Notes: generated from the sequence alone by a model not told the origin. A DNA stretch of 64,000 nt from Gigaspora margarita (GCA_009809945.1 WTPW01000691.1:92665-156664), one strand, 5' to 3'; shown: positions 21,479 to 34,042, numbered from the stretch's first letter. A program made the numbers and translations.

Positions 21479-21941
21479 CTACTTGCGGTTTAAGTTTTTG
21501 AATAATATAAATTCTAAATTTTGAATGCGGTTTTCTAGGTCTTGCACATATTTCAATAAGTCCTTCGTAGCGTTGGAAGTGCCATTAACTATTGAAAAGA
21601 ATTTGTATTTAATAGAAACATAAAAGAGGAGAGTTTCAAAATTAACAAAAAAAAATTGCTCATTTTTATTTTTACTATGCCGTATTATAAACCAGAAAAT
21701 CAATATGATTTTCTTATAAAAAATTTGCCAATAATTTACAAGTTTTACCTGGAGAAATAGTAACATAATTATTAGATGAAGGTTTACGCCGTTTGGTGGA
21801 TTTTTTTTCGACTTCATATACTTTTCTTCGTAAACAAACCTAATAGTAGTTTGCGAATTTACAGACATTGTTTTAAATTTTTAAAAATTGAAACGGTATT
21901 TAGCTCTTATATATATATGTTACCAATTTTGTGTTATCCAT
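21479..21941 (-). CDS. Small coiled-coil protein, 72 residues, three exons
   Basis: Exons on the minus strand are 21941-21924, 21839-21749 and 21588-21479; introns are 84 nt (GTAACA..TTAG) and 160 nt (GTAAAA..CAATAG). The spliced frame closes exactly: MDNTKL, then VCLRRKVYEVEKKSTKRRK, SSNNYVTISPVNGTSNATK and DLLKYVQDLENRIQNLE before a short basic tail. It has a basic N-terminal half and one short C-terminal coiled coil. A relative with the same coil and the same phase-1 intron position is at 28681-29149. A single unspliced 129-codon frame is possible but uses Phe/Ile-rich intron sequence. Function unknown; the basic part could bind nucleic acid. Confidence 0.68.
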
Positions 21942-23488
21942 CAAAAAACTATCCTTGATGAATATAAATTTATTAATTTTTGGGGTGAATAGCATTTGAA
22001 ACATAGCTTTTTTTTAGAAAAATGGCTAGAATTTATAAACTCGAGTTATCCAGTAAAAATAAGGTACGTACGTACGTAAATCCGCACAATTAGGGTGATC
22101 TTATACACTAATTCTTGAAATCCCGTGTTGAGACAACTGTAAATGGGTACGCATATAAAATTAAATTCTGAGACCTTAATACGTAGTTTATTTAATTAAC
22201 TTTGAATTACGTAGGTAATTGGAAAATACCAATAATAGATAGATATATTTTTATACAGCATGAGAACTCCGAATAAACATTGAATGTTTTGAAGGCTCTT
22301 TCATAAGTTGTCAAATCGTTACTTTTAATAACATTTACGGCTTAATAACTTTTATAAAATTATTAAATTATGTACCATGAATTCAGATTCAAAGCTTATC
22401 TCTTTTGTACAACGCCTTGATGGCGGAAATAATATTTTCCGTAATGAGATAATTTTCAAGTGCGGAAACGTGTAACGCGGAATGCGGAAATTAAGTCTTG
22501 ATGCATTTTCATGTCAATATATTAAGCCCAAAGCTCTCAATTGTATAATACGTTCAATTTCATAAAGTCATGCTTACGTAATTAGTCTTATACAATGTCT
22601 CTAATTGCAATTGCCGCATTTTCGGAATCAATTATAAGTTTATTTTAATATTTTCCGGATTTAACCGAATTTATCGTAGGAAAAATAAGCTAGATTTTTT
22701 TATTGCACAAGTTTAATCTATTAAGTTTTTGGTTATGTTCAAGATTTCGCGGCATTATGTTTAACCAAATCTATTTGAAATCTTCTAAATACATATTTGT
22801 GTTGTGTTTAACGGTCGATAAGAAAAAAACAAAACAAAACAAACCAAAAACCGTAATATATATGCATCATACATAATTACTTATTTGGTAATTTAAACAA
22901 GTTTGCTAAGTAACTAGGCAAGTTTACTCGAGTTTACAAAGTAACAAGAGATAATTTTCTGATTTATCAAATGAGCTAGTTAATATTAGTACGATTAAAC
23001 TTTTATTTAATATAGTATTAAGCTTATAAATCATTGAGTACAAGTGAAAAAACTTTTATAACGTACATTTATATAATAAGATAGCTATGGCTACGGTTAT
23101 TATTTTCCTGTAGGGAGTATAAGATTGCACAAAATTACTAATAACTGGCCTCGGTGAAAACAACATGAACATATCCTAACTGTGAATTTGTTATGTAAAT
23201 CAATTTTAAAAAACTTATGTTCTATAATTTTGATCATATCATTTAGCCCATATTTTTTTGATTATATTGAAAGGAATCTAAATTGTTGTAGTAGTTTTAT
23301 TAAAATTATCATAATAAAAGTCCAATTAATCGACTTTTTGACTTAACTAATAAACATTTTTAATCCTATTTTAAGATAACATGATGTCCAACTGAAATAA
23401 AATTGGATTTTTATTAATAAATAATGGCATATCTTTTTTTAACTTTTAAATCAAAGGTAATAAGGTATAGCCGGTATATTTTTGAAAT
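21942..23488. other. Intergenic, no gene
   Basis: AT-rich, with no protein-like frame on either strand. It must hold the promoter of the small minus-strand gene, but no clear element was read. Confidence 0.45.
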
Positions 23489-23490
23489 TA

Positions 23491-23805
23491 TAGCTGTTTT
23501 CATAATTCCTGAACCACCTTATAAAAATTAGTCGAAAGATTCTTCGGTCGATTCGCTTAAGTTAGTGATTTCGACAAAATAGATTAAATTGTTATATACA
23601 ATTTAAGATCCCGGCAACTAATATAAACATTACAATACTTTAGTACGTACAGTACATACGTCATATATCTCAGAAATATGGTGCTTTAAAGCATCTTCGC
23701 TGTCAATTAAAAAAAAAAGAAGGTTTATCAATTCGAAAAATTGCTAAATACTTAGGTATTAGTAGACCTTCCATAAGTCAGACTTTCAACGTTACAGGAT
23801 ATTGA
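23491..23805 (+). pseudogene. Tc1/mariner-like element end with transposase HTH fragment
   Basis: The left end, TAGCTGTTTTCATAATTC, follows TA at 23489-23490. It matches the ends of the MITEs at 25817-26037 and 48178-48387. Inside, the frame 23644-23805 reads SQKYGALKHLRC, then EGLSIRKIAKYLGISRPSIS, a helix-turn-helix of the kind that starts Tc1-type transposases and binds the TIR. The frame then stops, and no DDE catalytic part or right end was found. This looks like a truncated master copy of the MITE family. Confidence 0.65.
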
Positions 23806-24001
23806 TAATTCCTTCAATTTGAGGAAATCTCCGTTTACAATCTTGAATGATATAAGATATCTTAAAACCTTGATAAAAAAAAATATAACTGGTATTTTTA
23901 TGAGTTACAATTAAAGACGAAATTGTTGTTTAGATGTAAAATTAGTTTCACGACAGTTTACGACAATTAAAAAGTAATATTAAGTATAAATACATGTTTT
24001 T

Positions 24002-24122
24002 TTTTTAATATTTGTGTCAATTCGTGTAATATGTTTTAAAAATCTAACCTATAAAGGAATTTTTAATATTTGCGTCAATTCGAGTAATATGTTTAAAAAT
24101 TCTAACCTATCAAAGGCATTTT
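24002..24122. repeat. Two tandem copies of a 60-bp unit
   Basis: TTTTTAATATTTG(T/C)GTCAATTCG(T/A)GTAATATG continuing to TCTAACCTAT is present twice in direct orientation, with the start of a third unit at 24119. Confidence 0.85.
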
Positions 24123-24221
24123 TAATATTTCTTGCTAAGGTTTATTGGTTGACAAGAGCTGTTCTTCCATAAATTTTCATATAAACTAAACACACCAAAT
24201 ATGTTTGTTGGTTATGCATAC

Positions 24222-25757
24222 TAGTGTTTCGGGCGAAATTATATATTTCGCCCAGGCGAAATTTCCGAAATAGGGCGAAATATGTTTCGCCCCCGAAGNC
24301 TNAAATCCNATANTTCCGAAANTGGCGAAACTGGCGAAATGTCCGAAATCTGGCGAAATGTCCGAAACCTGGCGAAATGTCCGAAAATTGGCGAAACCGA
24401 AACGTGGCGAAATTCCGAAATCTAATATTAGATATTTTATTGGAAAAAATACCTAGAGCGTAGTGAAATGGAGTATGAGTTCAAATTTGGGGATGGTGTG
24501 GCATAATATTCACTTATCCGAATATCATATATCCGTAACATGTGAATAGCAATAACGATAAATTATAATTTCCTTTATTTGTTAATTCTAATAAACTTAT
24601 TTACTATTTATGTATTTTTATGTTGATATTAGCATGACAGTGTTGTATAGTTATCTAATTAGGAAGTTTATTAATAGATCCTACAAAAATTTTTCTTATA
24701 AGTTTTCTTATATAAAATTTTTTTAAAGACATACCTCACAATTTGATTCTTCAATGTTGAAATAATTTGAGTTAAAGGATTAAAAGTAACATGTAATTGT
24801 TTTATTGATAGAAAATACTAGTTGATACTCAAATTTTTATCTTAAATATTTTAAATTTTATAAATTTTATTGGATTTTATAATTTATCGCCATGGCGATG
24901 TATCACACCCTGATCAGCCAATTATAATGCAGGATCAGGTGTAACGTGAAATCGAAGCGATTACGATTTTTTCTATAAAACCATCTCTCGAGCTCTAACA
25001 AAAAAAATTCCTCTCGAAATTTTGGGTTAGAACTACTTTGCTAAAGCGCCCCTACCCTAATCCTAAACTAACGAATTTATTTTATTGTTTTTAAAAAATT
25101 CAATTTTATTTTATATTTTAAAATTTTATAAATTGTATTTTATATTACTATATATAAATGTAATTAAGTTTCTTCCTTTTATTTTAAATTAGTTTTTTTA
25201 TCTTAACTATATGTAATACTATAAATTTTAAATAAATATTTTATTAAATTATATTTTTTTTATTTTAAATATATGTAATACTATAAATTTTAAATTAATA
25301 TTTTGTTAAATTATATTTTTTTATCTTAAATATATGTAATCATGTAAATTTTAAATAAATATTTTAAATTATATAAATTAAGTTATTTTACCTATTATTA
25401 TTCTTCACATGTGTATTTCACATATTACTATGTTTTGGCAAGCAAATTTTCTTGCGTACTGTATTAAGATAGAGAAATTAAATGTTAGTAATTACAAAAT
25501 AAATTATAAATTAACTTATAATTTTGCATACAAGAAAAATAATACAACAATAGAAATCAAAAAAAAAAAAAAATCGAAAAAGTTTCGGAGATTTCGCCAT
25601 TTCGGTTTCGCCGGCTTTCGGAGGTTTCGCCAGGTTTCGGAAATTTCGCCCATTTCGGAAATTTCGGAAATTTCGGAAATTTCGGATTTATTTCGCCTTT
25701 GGGAGCATTTCGGTTTCGCCTTTCGGATTTTGAAAATGTATTTCGCCCGAAACACTA
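24222..25757. mobile_element. hAT-like element with GGCGAAA/TCCGAAA arrays at both ends
   Basis: Ends TAGTGTTTCGGGCGAAAT and ATTTCGCCCGAAACACTA with exact 8-bp TSDs (atgcatac) at 24214-24221 and 25758-25765. About 200 bp inside each end is packed with GGCGAAAT and TCCGAAA words on the left, inverted on the right. The 1.1-kb middle is AT-rich with no transposase; the frames through the arrays are repeat artefacts. Several N lie at 24299-24322. The arrays look like multiplied transposase-binding sites. Confidence 0.9.
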
Positions 25758-25816
25758 ATGCATACAGGCGAAAATTTATTAATACTAAGTTCTAACGATC
25801 TGTGGAATATATATTA

Positions 25817-26037
25817 CAGCTGTTTTCATAAATTCTGGTCACCTAAAAATTGGCTCGTTTCCAGAAATCTCTTCGATCTCGTTCTAAGGATCAACTAATG
25901 GCTGGAAACTCCTTCACTGTCCTTGAAACTTCGATACAGAGACAGCGCCATAAGTTTCTAAAAAATTAGAACGAGATCGAAGAGGTTTTAGGAAACGATT
26001 AAGTTCTTAAATGTCCCAGAAATTATGGAAACAGTTG
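25817..26037. mobile_element. Tc1/mariner-like MITE, CAGCTGTTTTCATAA family
   Basis: Left CAGCTGTTTTCATAAATTCT and right AGAAATTATGGAAACAGTTG are inverted, with TA at 25815-25816 and 26038-26039. The inner arms (CTTCGATCTCGTTCTAA and inverse) are long and well matched. 221 bp, non-coding. Related to 23491 and 48178. Confidence 0.9.
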
Positions 26038-26039
26038 TA

Positions 26040-28680
26040 ATACCAAAGCAATTTTTATACACCGATCATTCCGAAATTACAAACTTAATCGAATCAGTCG
26101 AAAATCATACGACAAATTTTTGTTAGATGTAATCTCCTAAAATTTTAACTGTTAATTCAGTCGACATTAAGTGGCATTAAGATAGGTTTGGCCCATGATC
26201 AATACAATTCGGCTTTGAACTATGAACCAATTTTTATGCGGGTTAAACAGTTCCAATTCTTATGAAAAAGAGCATAAAAATTTCATTAATTTTAATTTGT
26301 GTACGTAACCCGTAGTGTATAATTAGACGAAAAAAATTCTGATTTTGTACACAGTTAAAACATGTGCTATGTTACTGATGCAAATATGTTGCGAACCATC
26401 TAAAAACATCTATTGTAATTCTTGCTACATACAAAATCACATAAAAAAAAATTCATTATAGTTTTAGATAAATTCTACAAAGTTATGAATTTTTTTTACA
26501 GAATGAATTTTTGTTTTTTTGCCGAGGAGTAGCAATTGAAAAAGAATAGTTCTCGAGCATGTTACCAAACATACAAATGACTTTTAACCAGTACGGATAG
26601 TTGATTCACCCTGGCTTAGATGTATTGGGCGGCACAGAGTTGATAACAGATAAGTAACTATTAGTAGTTCCGCACCATATGTACTGTACAAGATGTAATA
26701 ATGTGTGAAAAAAAATATGATATTTATTATAAATAACAATATACTGTCTGATTAGAATTATGATGTTGACATGCTAAATCTGAAAGAACTTTCTTATATA
26801 CAACATTATATCATGAACAAATTTAATGTAAAGAGAGTTAACTGTATTAATACTGTATTTTTTTTAAAAAAAAAAATAAAAATAAAATAAAATAAAACAA
26901 ACAATGTTTATTGAGTGCGATTTAATAAAAATATTTTTTAGCAAAATCGTCTTGGTGCTTTACTTTAGTCTGCACAATATTTATTGCATATGATTATGCA
27001 GTATACCGTACAATATTTTGTAGGTCCAATAGACGGTCGCATATTTTGTCTTCTAAGTAAAATCTTTCTATTTGGAATTATTTTTGAGATTATTTGGCAT
27101 AGTGAATAAGGTGCTTTTCTAAAGGTATCGACAGTGTTTGCGATGAATTTATATTAATAAATGTTACGGTTTCAAAAATTATTTTAAAAAATTAAATAAA
27201 TTATCCGGACAAAGATTTTCATCAGCAAAATCATACAAATCCCTGTCTATGAGTTCATCCTTCATAGAACCAGGATACAAAAATGGTAGAAAAAACGCTT
27301 ACAATACCCTATCAGTATATGAGTTTTGTTTATGAAAAAAGGTCAATGATAAAAGTCTAGTAAAAAGTTTACAAAAATCTTATATCATCGGGAAATTTTT
27401 ATTTAGTGCAGATTTGATAAAAAAATTAAATAAATAAAAATTTGTGCAAAACTGCAAAATAATAGCTATAAATTCAGAAATCAAATACAATTCTGTACAA
27501 AACTTCAAATTCTCAAAAATCTGCAAAAATATGCGAAAATGCAAATTTTTGCAACTTTGCACTTATTAATTTTTCTGATGATTATATCAAGGGGCTTATA
27601 TTCAAAAGTTTTAATATAACAAGTTTGAATTTGATTTATTAAATCAAAATTTATTAGGCTTTCTATATTGAATGTTTTTATATTATTTTAACAACTTAGT
27701 TCTATCTAAATAAAACATGCTATTCATCACACACTTTGGCATTGATAATGAAAATTAAATATTTGCCAGCATTATTACTGCAACTACTATGTGTTAAATT
27801 TCGTTTAGATAAAAACATTCATTTATAATTGTTACTAATGATGTCTAATAACTTTTATCTCATGAATGTTTTATATAATTAAACGATAAACAACTAATTA
27901 GACGGCTTAACTCTGGAAACGCTGACTAGATCAACAAATAATATTTTGCTACAAGCTTCAGAATTTTTGCAATAGAGAATAAAAAATAAAGATATTATCA
28001 AAATTTTGTTTATTCTTCGGCCTTTTAATTTTCACCATAAATTGCAACATTGAACAATAATTATATTCATACATTATTTACAATTCACTCTCGACTTCTT
28101 TAATGGTTTACTAGAGCAAAAGATAACGCAGAAATAAAAATTATGATTAACAATGTCTGAGTACGACTTCGGCAATTTTATAGCGCATTTTGAAATTTAA
28201 TCAACAACGTAAAAAGTTCCATTTATTATTATTATTATTATTATTATAGGAAATATGTCAGACATATTTTATAACATATGATTTGCAATAATAAGCAACG
28301 TCAAAAAGTAGTAAATGACGCACCTTATACTTCGGATTAATACTTAAATTTTGCAAACGTTGTAATGAATACACTAGGGAACACTTTAATTGTATATCAA
28401 ATAATCTGTAAAGACAGACAACAACTTCGATAGTGTAGCTTTTTACAATTTAAATTTATTTTTAATGGTCCAAACATATAGCAATAATGAAGAAAAAATT
28501 TAATGACAATGCATCAGACTCTCAAAAGTAGTGAGGACCGTCAATGGAATAAATTCCGAACTCCGATAATCCGCGATTGTAACTCCGCAATATGTACATA
28601 TTCGCATTAGACTGTACCTTTTTAACTTATAAAAAAAAAAAAACAACTGCACCTTCTCTAAAAAAACTCACTACACAGCC
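26040..28680. other. Long AT-rich intergenic region, no gene
   Basis: No protein-like frame of note. Contents: homopolymer A/T runs near 26860, a TGCAAAA-rich patch at 27440-27560 and an (ATT)n run at 28224-28249. The right part should contain the promoter of the 28681 gene. Confidence 0.45.
28224..28249. repeat. (ATT)n microsatellite
   Basis: About eight uninterrupted trinucleotide units. Confidence 0.9.
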
Positions 28681-29149
28681 ATGTCAAAAAGTTGGAAATT
28701 TGAATATTTCACGGAAAAAACTTACCAGAAAATGCGGAAATCTAGCACCAGTAAAATGCCTAAAAGCAATAACATAAATAATTCAAATTCATGTTCACTG
28801 TTTACAAATGAAAATGGTAATAACTGTTCATATGAACTTTAGAATATTCTTTTCATGTGCTTCTGCTTCTAATATAAATTTTATTTTAGTTATTAGTTCA
28901 GAAGCTAATGATTCTGCTACTTGCTCTTACGCAACAATCTCGGATGTTCCCCCTGATCTTCTTACTTACTTATCTAATTTAGAATGTCGTATTCAAAGGC
29001 TAGAAACCAAATGCAATTCAAATAATTCAAATCCATTCGTGCAATTAGAAACTGAAAATAGTAATAGTGCTCTTTATTATACCGACTTTTTTACTTTTTT
29101 AGCTAATTTAGAAAATCGAGTTCAACAATTAGAGAATACAACTTTATAA
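28681..29149 (+). CDS. Small coiled-coil protein, 131 residues, two exons
   Basis: Exon 1 28681-28816, intron 28817-28889 (73 nt, GTAATA..TTTTAG), exon 2 28890-29149. The join is phase 1: FTNEN, then VISSEANDSATCSYATISD. The N-terminal half is basic and Ser/Asn-rich (MRKSSTSKMPKSNNINNSNS). The C-terminal half holds two copies of one coil motif, LLTYLSNLECRIQRLE and FFTFLANLENRVQQLE. This matches the single motif of the 21479-21941 gene, with the intron at the same place. An unspliced alternative starting at 28808 would read through the intron. Possible oligomerising protein; function unknown. Confidence 0.75.
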
Positions 29150-29899
29150 AAATTATATTTTTTTAGCACCGTTTCTACTACTTGTTATGTATTTTTTGCT
29201 TTTTTGTATTGAAGTTTTATAAGATATGATCATGGAAGAAGAGAGTTTGATACTAATGATATTGTGTTATATGATTTTTATCCAAATAAATAGACAATTA
29301 ATTTTACGAATGCCATAAAAATCACTTGAATCTTTTTAAGTAGTTTTAATTTAATCTTCCAAGTACGTACGATCTTGAAGTTTTTTTTTTTTTAAAAAAA
29401 AAATCTTATTTATAAATAATGCATAGGGTCTTAAATAGCTAGATTCAATCAATTTTAAGCTGATTTTAAATTGGGTCGAAGTTAACTCTAAGCTTGTTCC
29501 AACTGCACAATATATTTGTATTAAAATGTGCTGTAAGATAAATATTGTTTTCAATCATTTTTATTATATGAATTTACCTGAGTCTGAGTCTAATTCAAAC
29601 TCTATTTCTAGAGTTAAATCAGTTCGGATCGAACGTTTAACGTCTTAATTATAACTGTGTATTAAAACCTTGTGTTTTATAACGTAATATGGTTAACTTA
29701 AATGAAATACGTAACATTTATTCAAAAAAAAATCAAGTATCATTTATTAAAAAAAAAAAAAAAATAGTATAGAAGTATAATAAGGACCTTGGAATAAATC
29801 AGTTGTCTGTGAAGTGAACGCAACTAAAAATTCTGATCCGAGTTTAATTCTCGGTTATTACCTGCTTCATAAACATATACTGGTCCTGAGTTCGAAGAC
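29150..29899. other. Intergenic, no gene
   Basis: AT-rich with A-runs at 29390 and 29746. A poly(A)-type signal for the upstream gene may lie in the first bases but is not distinct. Confidence 0.4.
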
Positions 29900-30673
29900 A
29901 GCTGGCCAAATATCAAGTTAGATTTTCCCTAACGGATTAAAATTAGAATATCTAATTCCCCACATTTAAAACAGGTGATGACTCTCTTGGGTTCCCTAGT
30001 TCCATCCTTTCGTGGATCTCAGCTAGTAGTTTTAATATTTTTTACCATCATGTGCACTTTGGCATCAATTGTTGTTAACAGGGACCTTGGGCTGGTTTGA
30101 GATTAATGTGGTATAGTTTAGAGCAATTTGCTCTTTCTTTGGTGACAAATTCTCTAATTCTTCTTTAACTTTCTTCTGGTAACTTTTTTTATTTGTTTTC
30201 TTGCTATAATATTTACTAGCTTTTGCTTTTCTTGTCTTAGCAATAGCTTCATCTAGGTTCTTTGGTTCAGTAATAGTTACAAAAGCAGCTGCTTTTCCCT
30301 GTAGTCCTGATAAAAACATCCGAATTATATAATGTTTGGGTATTTTATCATCTGATAAACCCGATTTTTTCATACTTCAACTGCTTGAGTTCTTGCAGCT
30401 TGATTTGCTACACATGTTGTCATTCTGGGGTTGCAATGAATTCAATAAATTTGTAGTAAAACTAGATTCTTCCTTCTTATCATTTTGTTATTGCATCAAG
30501 TTATTCTTTGTTTCTTTATACCTATCTGTAGTAAGGTCACTTAAATGGCCAGAGGCAATCTTCAGCATCCTTCTCTTTGTCTAATTATTCATTAATGCAG
30601 CTCTTTTGAATGCTTCCAACCATTTTATGGGGTTCTTATGATCACTTAGTTGATCTTCACATAGTAATTTGAC

Positions 30674-31936
30674 CTGGTTGGTTTATAATTGGGTAACCGA
30701 ACTAAACCAAAAGAAGTCTGGTTAACTAATTGAATAAAATGCTTAATTGGTTAATCTGATATAATTATTTGATAGTCAAATAACCAGTTAATCTGATATA
30801 ATCAGATATACAGTTAACCAATTACACAAATTGTTGTCTATGTAACAAGATTTGCATGGTAGAGGTGCAAGGAGTTAATAATACACTTTTTCTCAAATTA
30901 TTTTTTAATATAATTTACTAAATGTTTGCTAAAATAACTTACTGAACCTTTGCTCAAATTACTTACTGAACCTTTACTCAAATTAATTACTAAGCCTTGC
31001 TCAAATTACTTATTAAATCTTGCTTAAATTTTTTTTTTATATATCTTGCTAAAATTACTTACTGAACCTTTGCTCAAATTATTTATATAGCTTACTAAAC
31101 CTTTGCTCAAATTATTTACTAAACTTTGCTCAAATTGCTTACTAAACCTTTGCTCAAATTATTAAGAAACTTTTGCTCAAATTATTCTTTTATATAACTT
31201 ACTAAACCTTCACTTAAATTATTTTTTTATATTACTTACTAAACCTTTGCTTAAATTATTTTTATATAACTTATTAAACTTTCATTTAAATTATTTTTTA
31301 AACTTTCACATTGATTTTTTTTATATAGCTTAACAAATATTACTTAAGTTATATATTAATATGCCTCCAAAGAGAATTTTCAAGCAAATTATTATCAATA
31401 TTGCAATAAATATTAAAAACTTCAGGTTTACTTTTCTCTTTTCTCATTTTTTTGGCTGGGTTCTGTCTGGTCATGGTTTATCCACAATACTTCTTCTTGG
31501 CTATCTATTATAATTAAGCAAAAGAACAAGAACTTGAAAAAAAACATTAGATTTATTTGTTTTTTTCATGTATAGTAAGATATTGATCCAGTTCTGTAGC
31601 TTGTATTAATTCCAATAGTTTGCCAATTTAAAGAAAAAATGATATTAGAAGCAATATCAATTATGCAACATTAAAATAATTTATAATCTTTTAAATTATG
31701 TTCTGGTTGACCCAGCTAAGCCAGATAACTTGGGTTAACTGAATTAACTGATTAGAAATTCTGATCTAGTTGCTTGTTAATTCAGGTTAACCAAATTAAC
31801 TAATTAGAAATTCTGCTTGGTTGCTAGATAACTTGGGTTAACTGAGTTAAATAAAATAATTCTAGTTAACTCAATTAGAATCAGATAAACCAGCTTGGGC
31901 AACTGATTGAAAATTTTGTTCTTAGTTCAAAACACT
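30674..31936. mobile_element. 1.26-kb insertion in gag with tandem core
   Basis: Flanks aatttgac (30666-30673) and actttcac (31937-31944) agree at six of eight positions, and collapsing them to one copy restores the gag frame (ELTH to VKLLC). Subterminal regions hold repeated GGTTAAC-like words (left: 30720-30830; right: 31700-31890). The very ends do not pair well. The core is a tandem array (30925-31310). Best reading: a decayed hAT-like element. Confidence 0.65.
30925..31310. repeat. Tandem array of about 24-36 bp units
   Basis: Around fourteen degenerate copies of ACTTACTAAACCTTTGCTCA / AATTA, some with an extra TTTTTATATA spacer. Confidence 0.85.
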
Positions 31937-32163
31937 ACTTTCACATGAGTCAACTCTTTCTTATCTTCTGGTTCTCTCTTGTTATTGGCAATCATATTGG
32001 CAACTTGGCAAAAGAGGTGGTCAATTTTTCTAATAGCTCTCTTATCTGGTTCTTGTTCAACTTCCTCTAGATGTATCCTTTTTATATATTATTCTTGGGG
32101 TTTTATTGCAACTGATTTCTAATTACTAATTTGAAATTTTCTTGTATTGGAGGTTATTGACAT

Positions 32164-33236
32164 TTTGTAAATCTTCAGATTTCACAGTTACTACCAAAAT
32201 TACAATACTAAAATCAGTAGGTTGTTCGATAGGTCAGTTTATACTTTGTATAACTGAAGTTTAGGTAATGTTGGGGTTGAAAAAGGCATGTTTGATTTGG
32301 CCAAATGGACAGACAAAGTTTCAGAATAGTGTAGTTAATAAGATAAGTATAGTATAGCAATTAACAAATATATACTAATATATTATGTATCAGGTTATAT
32401 GTACTTTTATTAGACAAGTTTTGAATTATTTATATATGTAAGTTATTATATATGTATTATTAAGCAAATTGGGAATTGAATATCATTCTCCCAAGGTCCA
32501 AATGGCCTTTATTTATAGTTATTGTTCCAAGTATACGCCTTTGAAGGAATTGTTCATATTACTAAAATCTTTAATATTATTACTATCATTAATATTTTTA
32601 TAATCACTTCTATTATTGATATCTCTAATTTCTATAAAATTATCAGTATATCCAATATTACCCAAATATGCAAAATTATATTTATTATATCAATCACTAA
32701 TATTAGAAAAATCAACTAATTAAGATTTTTGGAGAAATTAGCCAGCAAGCCCAAATTAGAAAATATCTGGCATGTGCCTGCTTCAGGACACGTTTTTGAA
32801 CTCACAGTATTATCAAATGTCTCTTATGGATTATATGTATAAAATTAGATTAATGTTGTTGTTTTATTTATTTTTCTTGTCTCGTACAAAATTTATAAAT
32901 TTTATTAGGAAAATTTAGCACCATCTGGAAATATCCATATCACTAAATATCATCTTCTTGAGTTATGCATATATAACCTTAATGTTCGTCTTTGATTTTG
33001 ACTTCAATATAAGTTCAAATATTTACATTTGTTTCTAAATTTGTTTATTTACAATTTGCTTATTTATTATTTGCTTATTTATTATTCGGACTTGGTATAT
33101 TTTTATTTGTTCATTTTTAGTTATATTTATATTCTTTTCTTTTTTCATTTTAGTTATTTTTTTGGAATTTCATTGTTGCATTACTTAATTTATTTATTAT
33201 CTATTTAATTATTTGTACAATTGCTTAAATATTTAC
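32164..33236. other. Upstream of gag; no gene read
   Basis: On the minus strand TTGGTAGTAACTGTG near 32187-32201 could be a tRNA primer-binding site next to an LTR end, which would put a 5' LTR at about 32200-32700. No matching second LTR was found. The frame at 32522 is Ile-rich low complexity. Confidence 0.3.
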
Positions 33237-33473
33237 AGTCAATATTGGCAAAATATGTGCATGGACATTTATTAACTATGTCCATATTGCCATATTTTTT
33301 TATTGGATATAAAACACTTGGTCCAAATAAAATATATAAGCTACAGCTCTAAGATATTCCAAATATAACAAAGAAAAAATATGGACATGGACACTAATTG
33401 GATTAGTTCTTGTCCATATTTGTCCAAGTCCAAATAAAATTTTTATTGGACATAGTCCAAATGCCAATACTGC
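33237..33473. mobile_element. TIR element with TATTGGC ends
   Basis: Left CAGTCAATATTGGCAAAATA, right ..CAAATGCCAATACTG. The interior repeats GTCCATATTTGTCCAAGTCC words in both orientations. No clear TSD. Confidence 0.5.
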
Positions 33474-34042
33474 TTATAGTAGTGATCATAATTAATACAA
33501 CAAAAAATTTTTTAGTTAAATTACATTATCTGTTAGCTTTCTTTCTTTTGTTTTTTTTTATTTTATTTATAATTAGTATTTTTATTTAATTTTAAGATTT
33601 TGACAGTTATTATTGTTGCTATTATAAAGATAATTGCGAGTAGATTACAAATTACATGTTGCATTACTTTGTTTGTTTTTACAAAAATCAGATGAGAATC
33701 AGTAAGAGTCACTCTCAAAGTTTGGGTCGATCAAATAAAGATATTTATGTTTCAATAGTTAATTATTTTTCTACACTTAAAAACTATAGATTTATTAGGA
33801 ATTAAATAAAAAAAACCATCAACATAAAACATAAATACAAGAAAAATATTAGTTTGAATTTACAAAAAAAATATAAAAATCAGTTCTTTAAAGCTAGTCC
33901 TAGGTGATTTGATCTAATAAGTCAAGGTTTTAAGTTTTTTTGAGTTAAAGTGTCATTGGAATTATTAGATTGATTTTAAATTAAACTTAAATAAGACTTA
34001 AAAGAGTTTGTAACAATATATAGTTTATATTATATTTTATTA

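Larger units (their letters stand above)
29900..32163 (-). pseudogene. Retrotransposon gag pseudogene split by an insertion
   Basis: The minus-strand ATG at 32163 starts MSITSNTRKFQISN, continuing to EEVEQEPDKRAIRKIDHLF, MIANNKREPEDKKELTH and, beyond the insertion at 30674-31936, VKLLCEDQLSDHKNPIKWLE, AFKRAALMNN and SDLTTDRYKETKNNL. The 102-codon frame at 30065-30373 follows (FLSGLQGKAAAFVTITEP, NLDEAIAKTRKAKASKYY). A zinc knuckle remnant, TCFKCGEL, lies at about 29957-29977. This is the full order of a Retrotrans_gag protein. The in-frame stops could be decayed Trp or Gln codons. No pol follows. Confidence 0.8.

Noticed and set aside
24224..25795. Arg/Asn-rich and FRRFR-type frames
   Set aside because: They are translations of the GGCGAAA arrays and include N bases.
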